From Bryobacterales bacterium KBS 96 (GTDB lineage: Bacteria > Acidobacteriota > Terriglobia > Bryobacterales > Bryobacteraceae): 64,000 bases of DNA. The stretch is taken from contig KB906767.1 in NCBI GenBank assembly GCA_000381625.1, forward strand, positions 1,466,629-1,530,628, given 5' to 3'. The position numbers were made by a program, and so were the translations under genes. The notes under the pieces were generated by a model that did not search any database, had not been told where the DNA came from, and saw only the letters and a list, made by a program, of their open reading frames with translations. Positions 9,349 through 18,000 of the stretch are shown here, piece by piece (the first letter of the stretch is position 1; every line of letters begins with the position of its first letter).

Positions 9349-9565
9349 CATGCGTATTTTGGTTCGAGCTTCGCTGATAAATAACAGCAGGCAGAGAGGG
9401 TTAGCCCGCCACTCGCGATGCCGCGGTGCAAACCGTCACAGTCTTACTCGTTCGATAACGCGGCATGACAGGCACATTCAGCCTGGGCATTTGTCCCAAT
9501 TAACTAAAGCGGGAGAACTATTGCAGGTTTGCTGCACTATCTTTACCTAGATGGAAGTGGGATTC

Positions 9566-10276
9566 ATGCGTAGCGTTGCAGGAATGATGTTTGCCTTGTT
9601 TTTGAATACAGCAGTGTTTGGGTTCGCTGCGTCACCGTTTCGGGCTGATCCGTCAGCACTCGTTGGGATGAATTTCCAGCAGTTCACGCAAACGTATCCG
9701 GATGAGTGCAAGAGAATGCTTGAACTACCACCAGCAGAGGCTTTACATTATCTCGATTGGAGCGAACACAACGCTGTCACGGTCCATCGTTGCGAAATTA
9801 AGCATCGATCCAAGGAAATCATCCCCGGCTACATCGACAACTTTTACAAAGAGTATCTGTACGTCAAGAATGGCAAAATCTTTTGTGTGCAGTTTGAGGC
9901 TGACCCCATCTCGCTATTCAAACTGTTCGACCACATCAAGGCTGCGTACGGGCCAGACGATGACATACTGTCTATCAAGATCTTCGGTAGCACGGCACCG
10001 ACGGTTGTGGATCGCTCAGGGTCCGGTGAAATTAACTACAGCATCGGAAACGAGACCACAATTGTGAATGATCATGGCGCGTCTTACGGCATGTCGGAGG
10101 TTTGGACGAAATGCAAATTTACTCTAATAGTCCGCGCCGGTTCGTATGAGGGCTTCAATGGCAGCGGTTCGACAAGCACCACGGTGCAGTTCTTTGGTCT
10201 GAATGATGATGGGAGTCCATACCATTCGATCCGATCACTTCAGCGCTACGCATGTGATCACACACAGTCCAGGTAA
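9566..10276 (+). CDS. Secreted protein of unknown function
   Basis: 236 residues from ATG 9566, chosen because GGAAGTGGG lies at good distance upstream; an ATG at 9551 is possible. An N-terminal signal peptide (MRSVAGMMFALFLNTAVFGFAA) is followed by a mature domain with four scattered Cys and many aromatic residues. I recognise no family. The gene sits alone, downstream of the recombinase remnant and 14 bases before another unknown gene on the same strand. It may be cargo of the accessory region. Confidence 0.65.
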   Translation: MRSVAGMMFALFLNTAVFGFAASPFRADPSALVGMNFQQFTQTYPDECKRMLELPPAEALHYLDWSEHNAVTVHRCEIKHRSKEIIPGYIDNFYKEYLYVKNGKIFCVQFEADPISLFKLFDHIKAAYGPDDDILSIKIFGSTAPTVVDRSGSGEINYSIGNETTIVNDHGASYGMSEVWTKCKFTLIVRAGSYEGFNGSGSTSTTVQFFGLNDDGSPYHSIRSLQRYACDHTQSR

Positions 10277-10290
10277 ACGATTCCAGGGGC

Positions 10291-10842
10291 ATGATGGCCA
10301 AGCCACCAAAGCATGCATTTCAGCTGCAATTCGACGCTCTGCGGATAAGAGAGCTGGCGTCCCGATATCCATGTGGCGACGATCTCGAAGCTCTGCAAGC
10401 CGGGCATCACATCGCCTCCGGCGACTATACCCGCGCCAACGTTGAAACTATTTTCGTTTGGAAGACCGGCGGCAGAGGAATTTCGCGCCTTCGCCGAAAC
10501 TCGGACGTTGAAAGTCATGATGCGCTGCGACTTGCAGTGACGGCCCAGACAGAGCGGGCCGCGCTCGCCGTCCTATGTGGCTTATGTGGCGTAGAAATTC
10601 CAGTCGCCTCTGCGCTTCTGACAGCCATCGATCCCGAACGTTATACGATCATTGACTTTCGCGCGCTCGAATCCCTTGGTGTTAAGCGGTCATGGCATAC
10701 TGTTGAATCCTATATCGGATACCTGAAACACTGCCGAAAATTAGCTCACCAGAACGCCGTGAGTCTACGCGACCTTGATCGGGCATTGTGGCAGTGGTCG
10801 AAAGAGCGGCCACTGTCGCAGCGTACTTGTTTGCTGCCATGA
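10291..10842 (+). CDS. Protein with helix-hairpin-helix glycosylase-like features, function unknown
   Basis: 183 residues. The centre reads GVEIPVASALLTAIDPERYT and then IIDFRALESLG. The arrangement of a small-residue helix, a P-E-R-Y turn and a conserved Asp in hydrophobic surroundings recalls the HhH-GPD region of OGG-like DNA glycosylases (the A-S-x-x-L-x-x-x-x-P-x-x-Y-x-x-x-D pattern). The length is shorter than classical glycosylases and no lysine nucleophile is evident to me. It follows the secreted-protein gene by 14 bases. The fold suggestion is an inference from pattern; the substrate is unknown. Confidence 0.55.
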   Translation: MMAKPPKHAFQLQFDALRIRELASRYPCGDDLEALQAGHHIASGDYTRANVETIFVWKTGGRGISRLRRNSDVESHDALRLAVTAQTERAALAVLCGLCGVEIPVASALLTAIDPERYTIIDFRALESLGVKRSWHTVESYIGYLKHCRKLAHQNAVSLRDLDRALWQWSKERPLSQRTCLLP

Positions 10843-10857
10843 TGCTGCTGTCAACTT

Positions 10858-11034
10858 ATGACAGGCTTCAGCGCGCCAGTGCACCTTTACCCCGAATACA
10901 TCGGCGACATCTGTGTAAAGAAGTTTTGTCACTCTCGGACTTTCGAAGGACGCGATCACGTCTGGCGGCCAGTTAAGCGCCGTTTCGGAAAGTTGCCGAA
11001 GGCAGATGCCATCAGTGATCTCATGAACGCCTGA
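10858..11034 (+). CDS. Possible small protein of 58 residues
   Basis: ATG 10858 opens a 58-residue frame (MTGFSAPVHLYPEYIGDICV at the start, RFGKLPKADAISDLMNA at the end) 15 bases after the preceding gene. The composition is protein-like, with Cys20 and Cys24 spaced like a metal site, but there is no clear ribosome-binding site and no recognised family. It could also be the tail of a decayed gene. Confidence 0.25.
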   Translation: MTGFSAPVHLYPEYIGDICVKKFCHSRTFEGRDHVWRPVKRRFGKLPKADAISDLMNA

Positions 11035-11362
11035 TTCTGCCGTGCGGTACGCGATATCATCTCATCATCGTTGCTGACCCGCTCACCCGCAGGTTCGTGC
11101 AAGCGAAAAAGAGGTGCAGTATGAAGCGCGAGTCAATCATCTACGGCATTCACGGTTTGTTGGTTTAAGAGATGATAAAGCTGCAACCGAGGTAAGGCGC
11201 GAGTAGGGGCACGGGAGATTGTGGAGCGTAAGATGTGGTCCAGCAGCAAAGTATGTGCTGATTTATCATGTGCTCACCGACGGAAAAGCTGAACGCCGGC
11301 AGCAGTAGAAATCTTCAATGCCGAGAAGCGGACAGAGATATACGCGGGGGGATAATGTGGGT
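11035..11362. other. Intergenic stretch, no gene recognised
   Basis: Only frames of under 20 codons with plausible starts are present, for example from ATG 11121. No repeat, hairpin with a T-tract or known RNA motif was recognised. Confidence 0.4.
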
Positions 11363-11632
11363 TTACTCATCAACACGCTTCAAGAATTTCTTCGTCGCTG
11401 CACTCGGCGTGTAAATTTCTCCATCGATCAGCATGCGCCCTGTGTATGAGCCACCGGCGTTATCGAACTCCCACGCGATCTGGTGTCCTTCTCGCGCGAG
11501 TTTTGCCCATTTGGATGCCTTATTTGCGTTCTGCTCAAGCCAAAAGTGCCCGTGTTCATCCGTGAACGTTCGCAGCTTCGAATGCCCCAGCCGTTCGATC
11601 CAGGTTTTGATGTCAGCGAACACGCTCTGCAT
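11363..11632 (-). CDS. Small protein of unknown function
   Basis: 89 residues if started at ATG 11632 (MQSVFADIKTWIERLGHSKL); a longer reading from 11752 adds 40 residues of poor composition. The sequence has alternating basic and aromatic residues (GHFWLEQNANKASKWAKLAR) and a C-terminal DGEIYTPSAATKKFLKRVDE. I do not recognise the family. It is isolated in the accessory region on the minus strand. Confidence 0.4.
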   Translation of the reverse strand: MQSVFADIKTWIERLGHSKLRTFTDEHGHFWLEQNANKASKWAKLAREGHQIAWEFDNAGGSYTGRMLIDGEIYTPSAATKKFLKRVDE

Positions 11633-12078
11633 TCTTCTGATATTGTCTGTCGTCTGGCAATGATCAATCATGGGAAGATTGCAGGAAGGATACGTTAGAA
11701 ATTTCCAATCTTTGGAGCCGACGGGCCCCTTTGGGGGTAGTCGGGCTGACACAGGAATAAATCCACGAAGCCACCCTGCAAAATTTCAGAAATCCAAACT
11801 TTGCATCAATTATTCTCATCTGAGAACGCGCCCTCTGGGCATTGTTGCCGCCTGGGCTCTGTCCCAAATGCAATTGTGTTCATGTTTCTCAATAGCATCG
11901 CCAGCCCGACAAAGGCGCGCACGCTCACTGATCTAAAGCGGTAAACCGGCGATCTGGTACCGGCAAGTCACATCCCCAAGCGGGCGGAATTGTATAAAGG
12001 AAGGAGGCCCTTGTTTCTCCTGTGCCGCACTCAGAATCGACGAAACGTTCGTGAAAATTCAGATCCTGAAAGTAACTA
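11633..12078. other. Intergenic stretch, no gene recognised
   Basis: Frames on both strands here are short or run into neighbouring genes, and none shows a domain I know. No structured element was recognised. Confidence 0.35.
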
Positions 12079-12384
12079 ATGGCCAAGCTCCCTGCACACT
12101 TCCTCCGCTCCACGCCCACGTTTCTCCGTGATTTGGCAGTGGGCACTTCCAGCCGTGTCGCCTTCCGGTACATCCATGTCGGCCCGGACCTCACCGTTTA
12201 CGTCGACCGCGATGCTCCCGTTGAGACCAGAGATTTGCTGTTCTCGAGTCGCGTAGACCATACGCCCGAAGGCTACGTCCTCTGGCTTGGTTACGCCACC
12301 CGTGGCATGTATGAACCCGGCGAGATCCATTCCGACAAGCTGATTCCGGTAGCCAGCATCAAAGAAGAAGAGAAGCTGGTCTAG
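12079..12384 (+). CDS. Small protein of unknown function, related to the gene at 21986
   Basis: 101 residues beginning MAKLPAHFLRSTPTFLRDLA. The stretch RDLAVGTSSRVAFRYIHV, followed by a VY and later F-x5-H-T-x-E-G-Y, matches the arrangement RDLAVESSGWIWFTDLYF ... VYERADF ... HTEQGF in the protein encoded at 21986-22318. The two therefore appear to belong to one small-protein family with a beta-rich fold. No signal peptide or membrane segment is seen, and the function is unknown. Confidence 0.55.
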   Translation: MAKLPAHFLRSTPTFLRDLAVGTSSRVAFRYIHVGPDLTVYVDRDAPVETRDLLFSSRVDHTPEGYVLWLGYATRGMYEPGEIHSDKLIPVASIKEEEKLV

Positions 12385-13340
12385 CGTGAGGCCAACATAA
12401 CTGAGCGGCTTGGAACAGGCGCTGTCGCCGACCTTATCAGCCCATCTTAGGTGATCTGAATGAACTTTTCTCCCGTGGTGTAGTTCCAGCATATTCCATT
12501 GACATCGACGCGTGCTTTTCGTGTTCCCGTCAGATTCGGGAAAGCGCTCCTGCATTGTGAAGAACAAAGGCCTTCGACCCGTACCAGTCGGAATGACCCC
12601 CGTATTCCTCAATTGGGATTGGGGTGTGCCTAAAAGCAATAAAAGGAAGCAAGACAACTATCGTTAGCGTCGATCAAGTTTCAGGTTCCACGCGTAACGC
12701 GCCGCGTGTCTATGGTGGAGCTGCTTTCAGAGCGCGCGGAAGTGATTCTTCGGGTATTCAATCGACGGATGATGCTTTTGGACCTGCATCGAAAGGCTCG
12801 TCATCCCTCTTGCGGAGGATGTTCGCGAGCTGCTGTAGCTCCGCGTCCTTCTAGGCCCGCCGGTTTTCGTCCGGTCGATGAAATTCACCATCTCAGCGCG
12901 GCCCATATCGTCAATGAGGTGCCCCATTTGCCGAGCTGCCGCGCAAGGAGATAAATGGCGGCGTCGCGCCCGCCTTTCATGCGGTAGATGATGTCGAGCG
13001 TTCCTGTCGGTACGCCGTGACGGGAATGGAGCCAATAGATGACCGTGTTCTTGTTGACGACTCCCCGAACCAACGCAATATCACATCTCGATGAGACGTG
13101 TGGAACCCGGATTTTGAGGGTTTCCTGGACAGATGCTCTACACCGCAGTCTTGCGGAGATCAGATTCCTACTCTTGAGGAATTGGTGCATCCGAGTGGGA
13201 AGGTCAGATCGAATCTAGGTTCTTCGAATTACTCGACGCAATATGAGAATCGGCTTTGCTAAAGAAAACCTTGACGAGATCTTGGTATATCGAGGTGCTC
13301 AACGTGCAAGACATTCTGGTAACAGAATAGGTATTGTGAC
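12385..13340. other. Decayed stretch with possible frameshifted minus-strand gene fragments
   Basis: Nearly one kilobase lacks an intact gene. On the minus strand between about 12750 and 13190 two neighbouring frames each look partly protein-like. One contains RMKGGRDAAIYLLARQLGKW, then stops; the adjoining frame continues IDDMGRAEMVNFIDRTK. This suggests a small gene broken by a frameshift. I cannot name a family, and chance open frames in GC-rich DNA remain possible. Confidence 0.25.
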
Positions 13341-14528
13341 ATGTATTGTTGTTCCTGCGGCACTGAATTGCCCACATCGGCTCGCTACTGTCCGGTCTGT
13401 GGCAGATTAGCGGGCTACAGTGGCTCCTCTTACACGGAGACGAAGCTACGAGCTACGCCCATAAACTGGAAACGCTTTGTTATAGGAAGTGTTATTGCTG
13501 TAGCTCTACTGTCACTTGTATTACTGAAGGACAATAGTGGGTCCTCCGAGAAAGGGAGAGCCGACCGATCCTCCGAGCCTAGTCCAACGCCGAAGCCGCC
13601 GGGAACGGCAATCGAGGTAGACGTCACCAAGCTGGCACTTCAGCCAAAAGTCGAAACCATGCAGATCTTGGGGTCTCCGTCAGAACATGGACCCGGTGAT
13701 CTGGAACAATATCCATGGGGCTTTATCGCATTCAACAACGGGCGGCTCGACCAAATTGACTACGGCTACAGAGAAAGGCCATCCAGTGTCAAAGAAGCTT
13801 TGGAAAGGGTCGGCCTCGAACAAACATCACAACCAAAAACAGGGCGTTTGTCGTACTACTGGAACTCTTCCACTGGCCCCCTAATATGCTGCGGCCTCGA
13901 AATGGACAACGTGGTCATTATGGCGGATTTTTCCGGCATCACAGTTGGTTTTAGGAAAAAAGCTACGCCGCCGGCTGAGCCGTTTTCCAAATCATCTGTT
14001 TCCGGAAGGGTCAGACCGACAGGAACGGATGCTCTGCTTGAAGCATCGAGCATGGGAGATATCACAGCCGTTCGCAAGCTGCTAATCAATGGCGCAGACG
14101 TGAACGGCACCGACACTGGAGGTTCGACAGCTTTGATGAAAGCAACGGTGAACGGACACGTCGGAATCGTAAAGCTTCTATTAGCACGTGGAGCCGATGT
14201 CAATGCCCGAGCTGAGAATGGTCACACAGCATTGATGTCTGTAACAAAGAACGGTGCTGGTATAGCTGAGATGTTGCTGGCCGCTGGCGCCGATGCGAAT
14301 GCTCAAAGGGACGATAGCATTACTCCCCTGATGATTGCCGTACTTAATGACAATAGTTCTGTAGTCGGGGCGCTGCTGAAGAAGGGAGCCGACCCGTCCA
14401 AGCATGTGACATCAGCTGGTATGTTCCAGGGATGGACGGCTGAGGATTTTGCAAATTGGAAACAAAATGTGGCAATTGGTCGCCTGCTCCATAACAAAAC
14501 GCACCGCCTAGCCAGCGCTTTCCGATGA
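13341..14528 (+). CDS. Membrane protein with zinc-ribbon N-terminus and ankyrin repeats
   Basis: 395 residues in four parts. Residues 1-25 are a zinc ribbon (MYCCSCGTELPTSARYCPVC, two C-x-x-C pairs). One membrane helix follows near residues 44-62 (RFVIGSVIAVALLSLVLL). A central domain of about 140 residues is unrecognised. The C-terminal ankyrin block has at least four repeats from about residue 235 (DALLEASSMGDITAVRKLL, TALMKATVNGHVGIVKLLL, TALMSVTKNGAGIAEMLL, TPLMIAVLND). The topology suggests the ribbon in the cytoplasm and the ankyrin block outside the membrane. Ankyrin blocks bind proteins, so a scaffold or inhibitor role is possible but not shown. Confidence 0.8.
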   Translation: MYCCSCGTELPTSARYCPVCGRLAGYSGSSYTETKLRATPINWKRFVIGSVIAVALLSLVLLKDNSGSSEKGRADRSSEPSPTPKPPGTAIEVDVTKLALQPKVETMQILGSPSEHGPGDLEQYPWGFIAFNNGRLDQIDYGYRERPSSVKEALERVGLEQTSQPKTGRLSYYWNSSTGPLICCGLEMDNVVIMADFSGITVGFRKKATPPAEPFSKSSVSGRVRPTGTDALLEASSMGDITAVRKLLINGADVNGTDTGGSTALMKATVNGHVGIVKLLLARGADVNARAENGHTALMSVTKNGAGIAEMLLAAGADANAQRDDSITPLMIAVLNDNSSVVGALLKKGADPSKHVTSAGMFQGWTAEDFANWKQNVAIGRLLHNKTHRLASAFR

Positions 14529-14938
14529 GGGCGTGTTTGCGCGCGAACGGGATCCATGTCCTGGATCAGCTCATCGTTGGCCGGTTTTGGGTGATAACCA
14601 AGGGGTTGTATCGAATGGTAGCGAAGGTGAGCCATCTCGACGGGGTGCTGCGCATGCTGCCGGACGAAGGTGATCGGACAGCCGGATACGAGAAATCCGG
14701 CTGTCCGGTTTGATGAAACGTGCGGGAAGCGTGCGATCTCGCAACCCGCCTACGCTGTACTGTAAAGCGCCGGCAGTAAAGAATTTCTTTCCCCTACGAT
14801 TAACAGGGTCTTGGTGCGCCGCCTGCGTGACCGCCTTTGGGCACGCACTTCAAAAAGAGAGGGTGAGCGCGGACGATATCCTCTGCGCTGGCTCGTGAAA
14901 ATCGAGCGAGGCAGATTTAGCCCAATGTTGGGCGCTGA
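14529..14938. other. Intergenic stretch, no gene recognised
   Basis: Short plus-strand frames at 14525-14713 and 14710-14898 have no recognised similarity, and their composition is equally well explained by chance. A tandem CGGACAGCCGGATACG / CCGGCTGTCCGG inverted arrangement near 14676-14709 could form a hairpin but lacks a T-tract. Confidence 0.3.
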
Positions 14939-15196
14939 CTAAACAGAAACCCACGCGGCCCATTTAGCTCGCACGATCCAGCGTTCTAGATCCTCGCCCT
15001 TCACACGAAACACTTTTCCATCGAAAACAATTTCGAAAACGCTAGCCAATGTTGGGATCGGCAATCCACACTCCGCCTGCGATTTCGCATGAGTGACGTA
15101 AAGATGCGCCGCGTCGTAGCTGCTTTCCGCGTTTACGTCTAAGCTGTGCCGCCGGCCGTCCTTGTCTAGCAGGGTTACAGTGCACCATTTGCCCAT
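14939..15196 (-). CDS. Small conserved protein of unknown function, acidobacterial type
   Basis: 85 residues from ATG 15196 (MGKWCTVTLLDKDGRRHSLD, then VNAESSYDAAHLYVTHAKSQ). The order W-C-x-V-T, D-x-x-G-R-R-H-S-L-D-V, A-E-S-x-Y-D-A-A-H-L-Y and G-L-P-I-P-T is one I associate with small uncharacterised proteins of Acidobacteriota, often found in accessory DNA. An upstream extension to 15346 has unrelated composition. It is divergent from the zinc-ribbon pseudogene at 15293, and such pairs may be a functional unit. Function unknown. Confidence 0.55.
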   Translation of the reverse strand: MGKWCTVTLLDKDGRRHSLDVNAESSYDAAHLYVTHAKSQAECGLPIPTLASVFEIVFDGKVFRVKGEDLERWIVRAKWAAWVSV

Positions 15197-15292
15197 ATCT
15201 CCCAAGATAGCGAAGACAGGGCGAATGTGACGGGGAGCGACAATCGCCTCTCGGATGCACAAATTCCCAAGCCCCTGGCACAACGTCTTGAA

Positions 15293-15616
15293 ATGGGGCT
15301 GCACAATGGATGTGTGCCCACAATGAGGCAAGCCACGATTCCCCATGGTGGCGGCCGTTGCGGCTGTTTAACGGCCGAGCTGCGCGATGGATGGGCAGAG
15401 ATCTTTTGCAATGAATGCGGCGAAATCGTCGCAAGTTTCGATACCAACCGGAGAACTCGACCTGGTGTTGCGAGAACTGGCGAGGACAGATCAGGTTTGC
15501 ACCTCAACGTACCCGCACTGTGATTGGCGAATACGTTCGTGGGCTTCAGTGTAATTCGTGCGTATATCTGTCGTGGATGCGGCGAGGGTGTGAGCGTTGA
15601 GCCTACGGTTCAGTGA
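15293..15616 (+). pseudogene. Frameshifted zinc-ribbon protein
   Basis: The first part, from ATG 15293, reads RCGCLTAELRDGWAEIFCNE followed by CGEIVASF. The tail is in another frame: NTFVGFSVIRAYICRGCGEG, then VSVEPTVQ and TGA at 15614-15616. Between them a Y-P-H-C stretch is in yet another frame. Put together this gives a small protein with several C-x-x-C knuckles, broken by at least one frameshift near 15480-15530. The protein-like tail in a different frame is the main evidence. Function unknown. Confidence 0.4.
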
Positions 15617-16097
15617 GAAGCGCAAATAGTTGTAGCCATCTTTAGCGACTAAGGCGCCGATTCGCGCTATTTATGATCGGTGCCAAGTGCATTCCGCTTG
15701 CGTGCCTGCGCCAGCGGCCGGGGAAACGCTCGTTAGGGTCACGCGTGGCTGATGAAGTCGATTCCGAGCGACTGGAATTCCTCATTAGGCGCTCAGAAGG
15801 CACTTCGTGGATCGGGCAAGGCGACCAGAACGCCAACAGATCACGACGTCCACTTTCCTACGCCTCGCATCCTGCATAAGCCGGATCAACGCGCGCACGG
15901 GAACTCACTTGGATCGCCAGTCCGTCATTATCCGGACAAGCAAAATTTGGGTGATCGGACCGAAGCCAATTTAGCCATCCTATATGATGGCTATCGCCGT
16001 GAGTATGACGTGCAAAATATTGGTTAGGCCCCCTGTCGAACAGCATTAACCGTTTTTCGTCGCTATCAGAGGGGACACCCATGCGAGATCCGGGGTC
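15617..16097. other. Intergenic stretch, no gene recognised
   Basis: Several short open frames (for example plus-strand 15673-15879 and 15752-16027) overlap each other and none has a recognisable domain. It probably contains the promoter for the downstream HEPN-protein gene, but I cannot point to one. Confidence 0.3.
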
Positions 16098-17564
16098 ATG
16101 CACTTCCCAATAGCTCGTCTTGTCGAACATACCGTGTCAAATAAACCCTTAGATTTCTTTTTGTTTGAGCTCTATTGTTCCTGCTTAGAGGAAGGCCTCG
16201 CTCGCGTCAGGACGAAGGAACAGGGCGGCGGGTACATAGGCAGATACCACAATTTTCCCGAACTGAAGCGGGATTCAAACGGAATGCCAACGTTTTCCAA
16301 TCTTTTTGATGGACCCGTCGATTATAAAAACGCCATCGATCGGGACCTATCGGGCTTATACCCGCACGACGAAGCTCAGCACTTTCTACAATCAGTGTCG
16401 GTACGCAAGCTACTTGAGTACTTCCGGTCCAATTCTCGTCTCGCATCTTTCTACCCAGATCCGCCCGTTGAGAAATTCACGGCCGAAGCCCTCATTGCGT
16501 TGTCAGTCAAAGAACTGATTGATAGATACATTCACGTGAGCAAGACGACCTTATTTGATCGTGACCAGTTCTTGCCTATTTATCTACCGAAAGAGACCTA
16601 TTTTCTGCAGGAAGAGTTGCCGATCGAGTTACTCGTGCCAATCCTATTCGCCAAGCTTGATTCGGAACGCATTGAACTGGACAATGGAATGTCAATCATT
16701 GAGATACCTGAAGATATTCAGCTGGCCCGCGCACCTATCGATACTTTCAATCACGGACATCACTCATTAGTACAAGCAAGAGCTACACACGCCCTTCAGA
16801 TCGTAAATCTCACAATACCCAATCGCGATTGGATAACCAGTCTGCACTTCGACGTCCTAACAGACACTCCGGTCTTGAAAGAGACAGGTCTATTCTTTGC
16901 AGCCTTTCGTGTGATCACCGGAATCCCCACGGGCTTCGCTCAGGTGCTCACGATCCCAGTCGGATGGGCCGCCCACTACAAAGCAAACCTGCGTCCGATC
17001 GATAAAGTCGCAGTGAAGCAATACGCCCCAAGCTTGGAGCGAGGCGCTTGGAATGACCCGATACCGACCGTGTCGCTCAAGCTATTGTGCGACATTTCTG
17101 CCTTACATAAGAACGTGCTTCACATGTCCAATGAACTTCAGTTCTCACTTGCTCTGCAACGACTGAACTCCTGTTTCTTGCGCGACGATAGTGCGGATCG
17201 CATTCTCGACGCGGTGATTGGCCTGGAAGCCCTTCTTTCAGATGGGAATGAAGCACTGACATATAAGCTTGCAATGCGGCAAGGAGCATTGATGAAGCTT
17301 TCTGACCCCGATCGGGTACGAATGACGCGCGCGGAAATATCCCAGATCTACAAGTACAGGTCAGCGATCGCCCATGGCGATTCCACGCGTATGCGGAAGA
17401 ACGAAACGGTTCAGCGCCCCAGCGGTCCTGTGAATACGGTCGACGCTGCAGTGGGACATCTTCGGACTGCAATTTTCACCATCGCCCAACATCCACGATT
17501 CCTCGAACCTCTCCGCATCGATGAAGAACTACTATTGGGCTGTTCGATCGCCGAGAACAGTTAG
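16098..17564 (+). CDS. Large protein with C-terminal ApeA-like HEPN domain, candidate defence protein
   Basis: 488 residues. The C-terminal 150 residues read LQRLNSCFLRDDSADRILDA, VIGLEALLSDGNEALTYKLA, and then the motif YKYRSAIAHG. Arg421 and His426 make an Rx4H motif, the catalytic signature of HEPN ribonucleases, in the arrangement seen in the ApeA-like HEPN family. The N-terminal 300 residues (alpha/beta, no membrane segment) are unrecognised and would be the sensor in an ApeA-type arrangement. ApeA itself is a reported anti-phage protein. This gene is followed on the same strand by a second, unrelated-length ApeA-like protein and a DUF3800 protein. The toxin role is inferred from the motif, not shown. 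Confidence 0.7.
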   Translation: MHFPIARLVEHTVSNKPLDFFLFELYCSCLEEGLARVRTKEQGGGYIGRYHNFPELKRDSNGMPTFSNLFDGPVDYKNAIDRDLSGLYPHDEAQHFLQSVSVRKLLEYFRSNSRLASFYPDPPVEKFTAEALIALSVKELIDRYIHVSKTTLFDRDQFLPIYLPKETYFLQEELPIELLVPILFAKLDSERIELDNGMSIIEIPEDIQLARAPIDTFNHGHHSLVQARATHALQIVNLTIPNRDWITSLHFDVLTDTPVLKETGLFFAAFRVITGIPTGFAQVLTIPVGWAAHYKANLRPIDKVAVKQYAPSLERGAWNDPIPTVSLKLLCDISALHKNVLHMSNELQFSLALQRLNSCFLRDDSADRILDAVIGLEALLSDGNEALTYKLAMRQGALMKLSDPDRVRMTRAEISQIYKYRSAIAHGDSTRMRKNETVQRPSGPVNTVDAAVGHLRTAIFTIAQHPRFLEPLRIDEELLLGCSIAENS

Positions 17565-18000
17565 ACCCTTGCACGATGCAATACTTCCGCCAAAGGCTCT
17601 CTAAGCATAAAGCTGAGCAGATAAGACTGGAATGCAATTTCAAAACGCTGCAACAATGCGGTCATGCCCTAAATCAGATGTGAACACACCTTTCCGGTCC
17701 TCTGCGGCGCTATCCTTGGGGCGGCGTGGTGTCGAGATGAACGAAGTTCTGCTTATTCCCGATACAATTGCTGGTTCTGCAGCACAATCCTTCCCAAACG
17801 TGGAACGACAACACGAGTTATGTGTCGGAGCGAAATGGTTCTAACGACGCCGTTTCGCCATGTGCCAATTTTGAACGCGAATGCGTTCCAACCGTACCAA
17901 TGATTTCGCTCGCGAGAAGGGCGTCGACTTGCTTCTCGTTCACATTCCCATCCCAAGGTCGTGGGGCTACATTTCCGCTAGCGAGTAGAATCAACCGAGA
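17565..18000. other. Gap between the two HEPN-protein genes
   Basis: 436 bases without a supported gene. The minus-strand frame 17818-18204 runs antisense into the next gene and lacks a domain. The size allows a separate promoter for the second HEPN gene; I see no clear terminator hairpin with a T-tract. Confidence 0.3.

Noticed and set aside
14525-14898. Two short plus-strand frames after the ankyrin gene
   Set aside because: Both lack domains and ribosome-binding sites, and the first overlaps the ankyrin gene stop without a convincing start.
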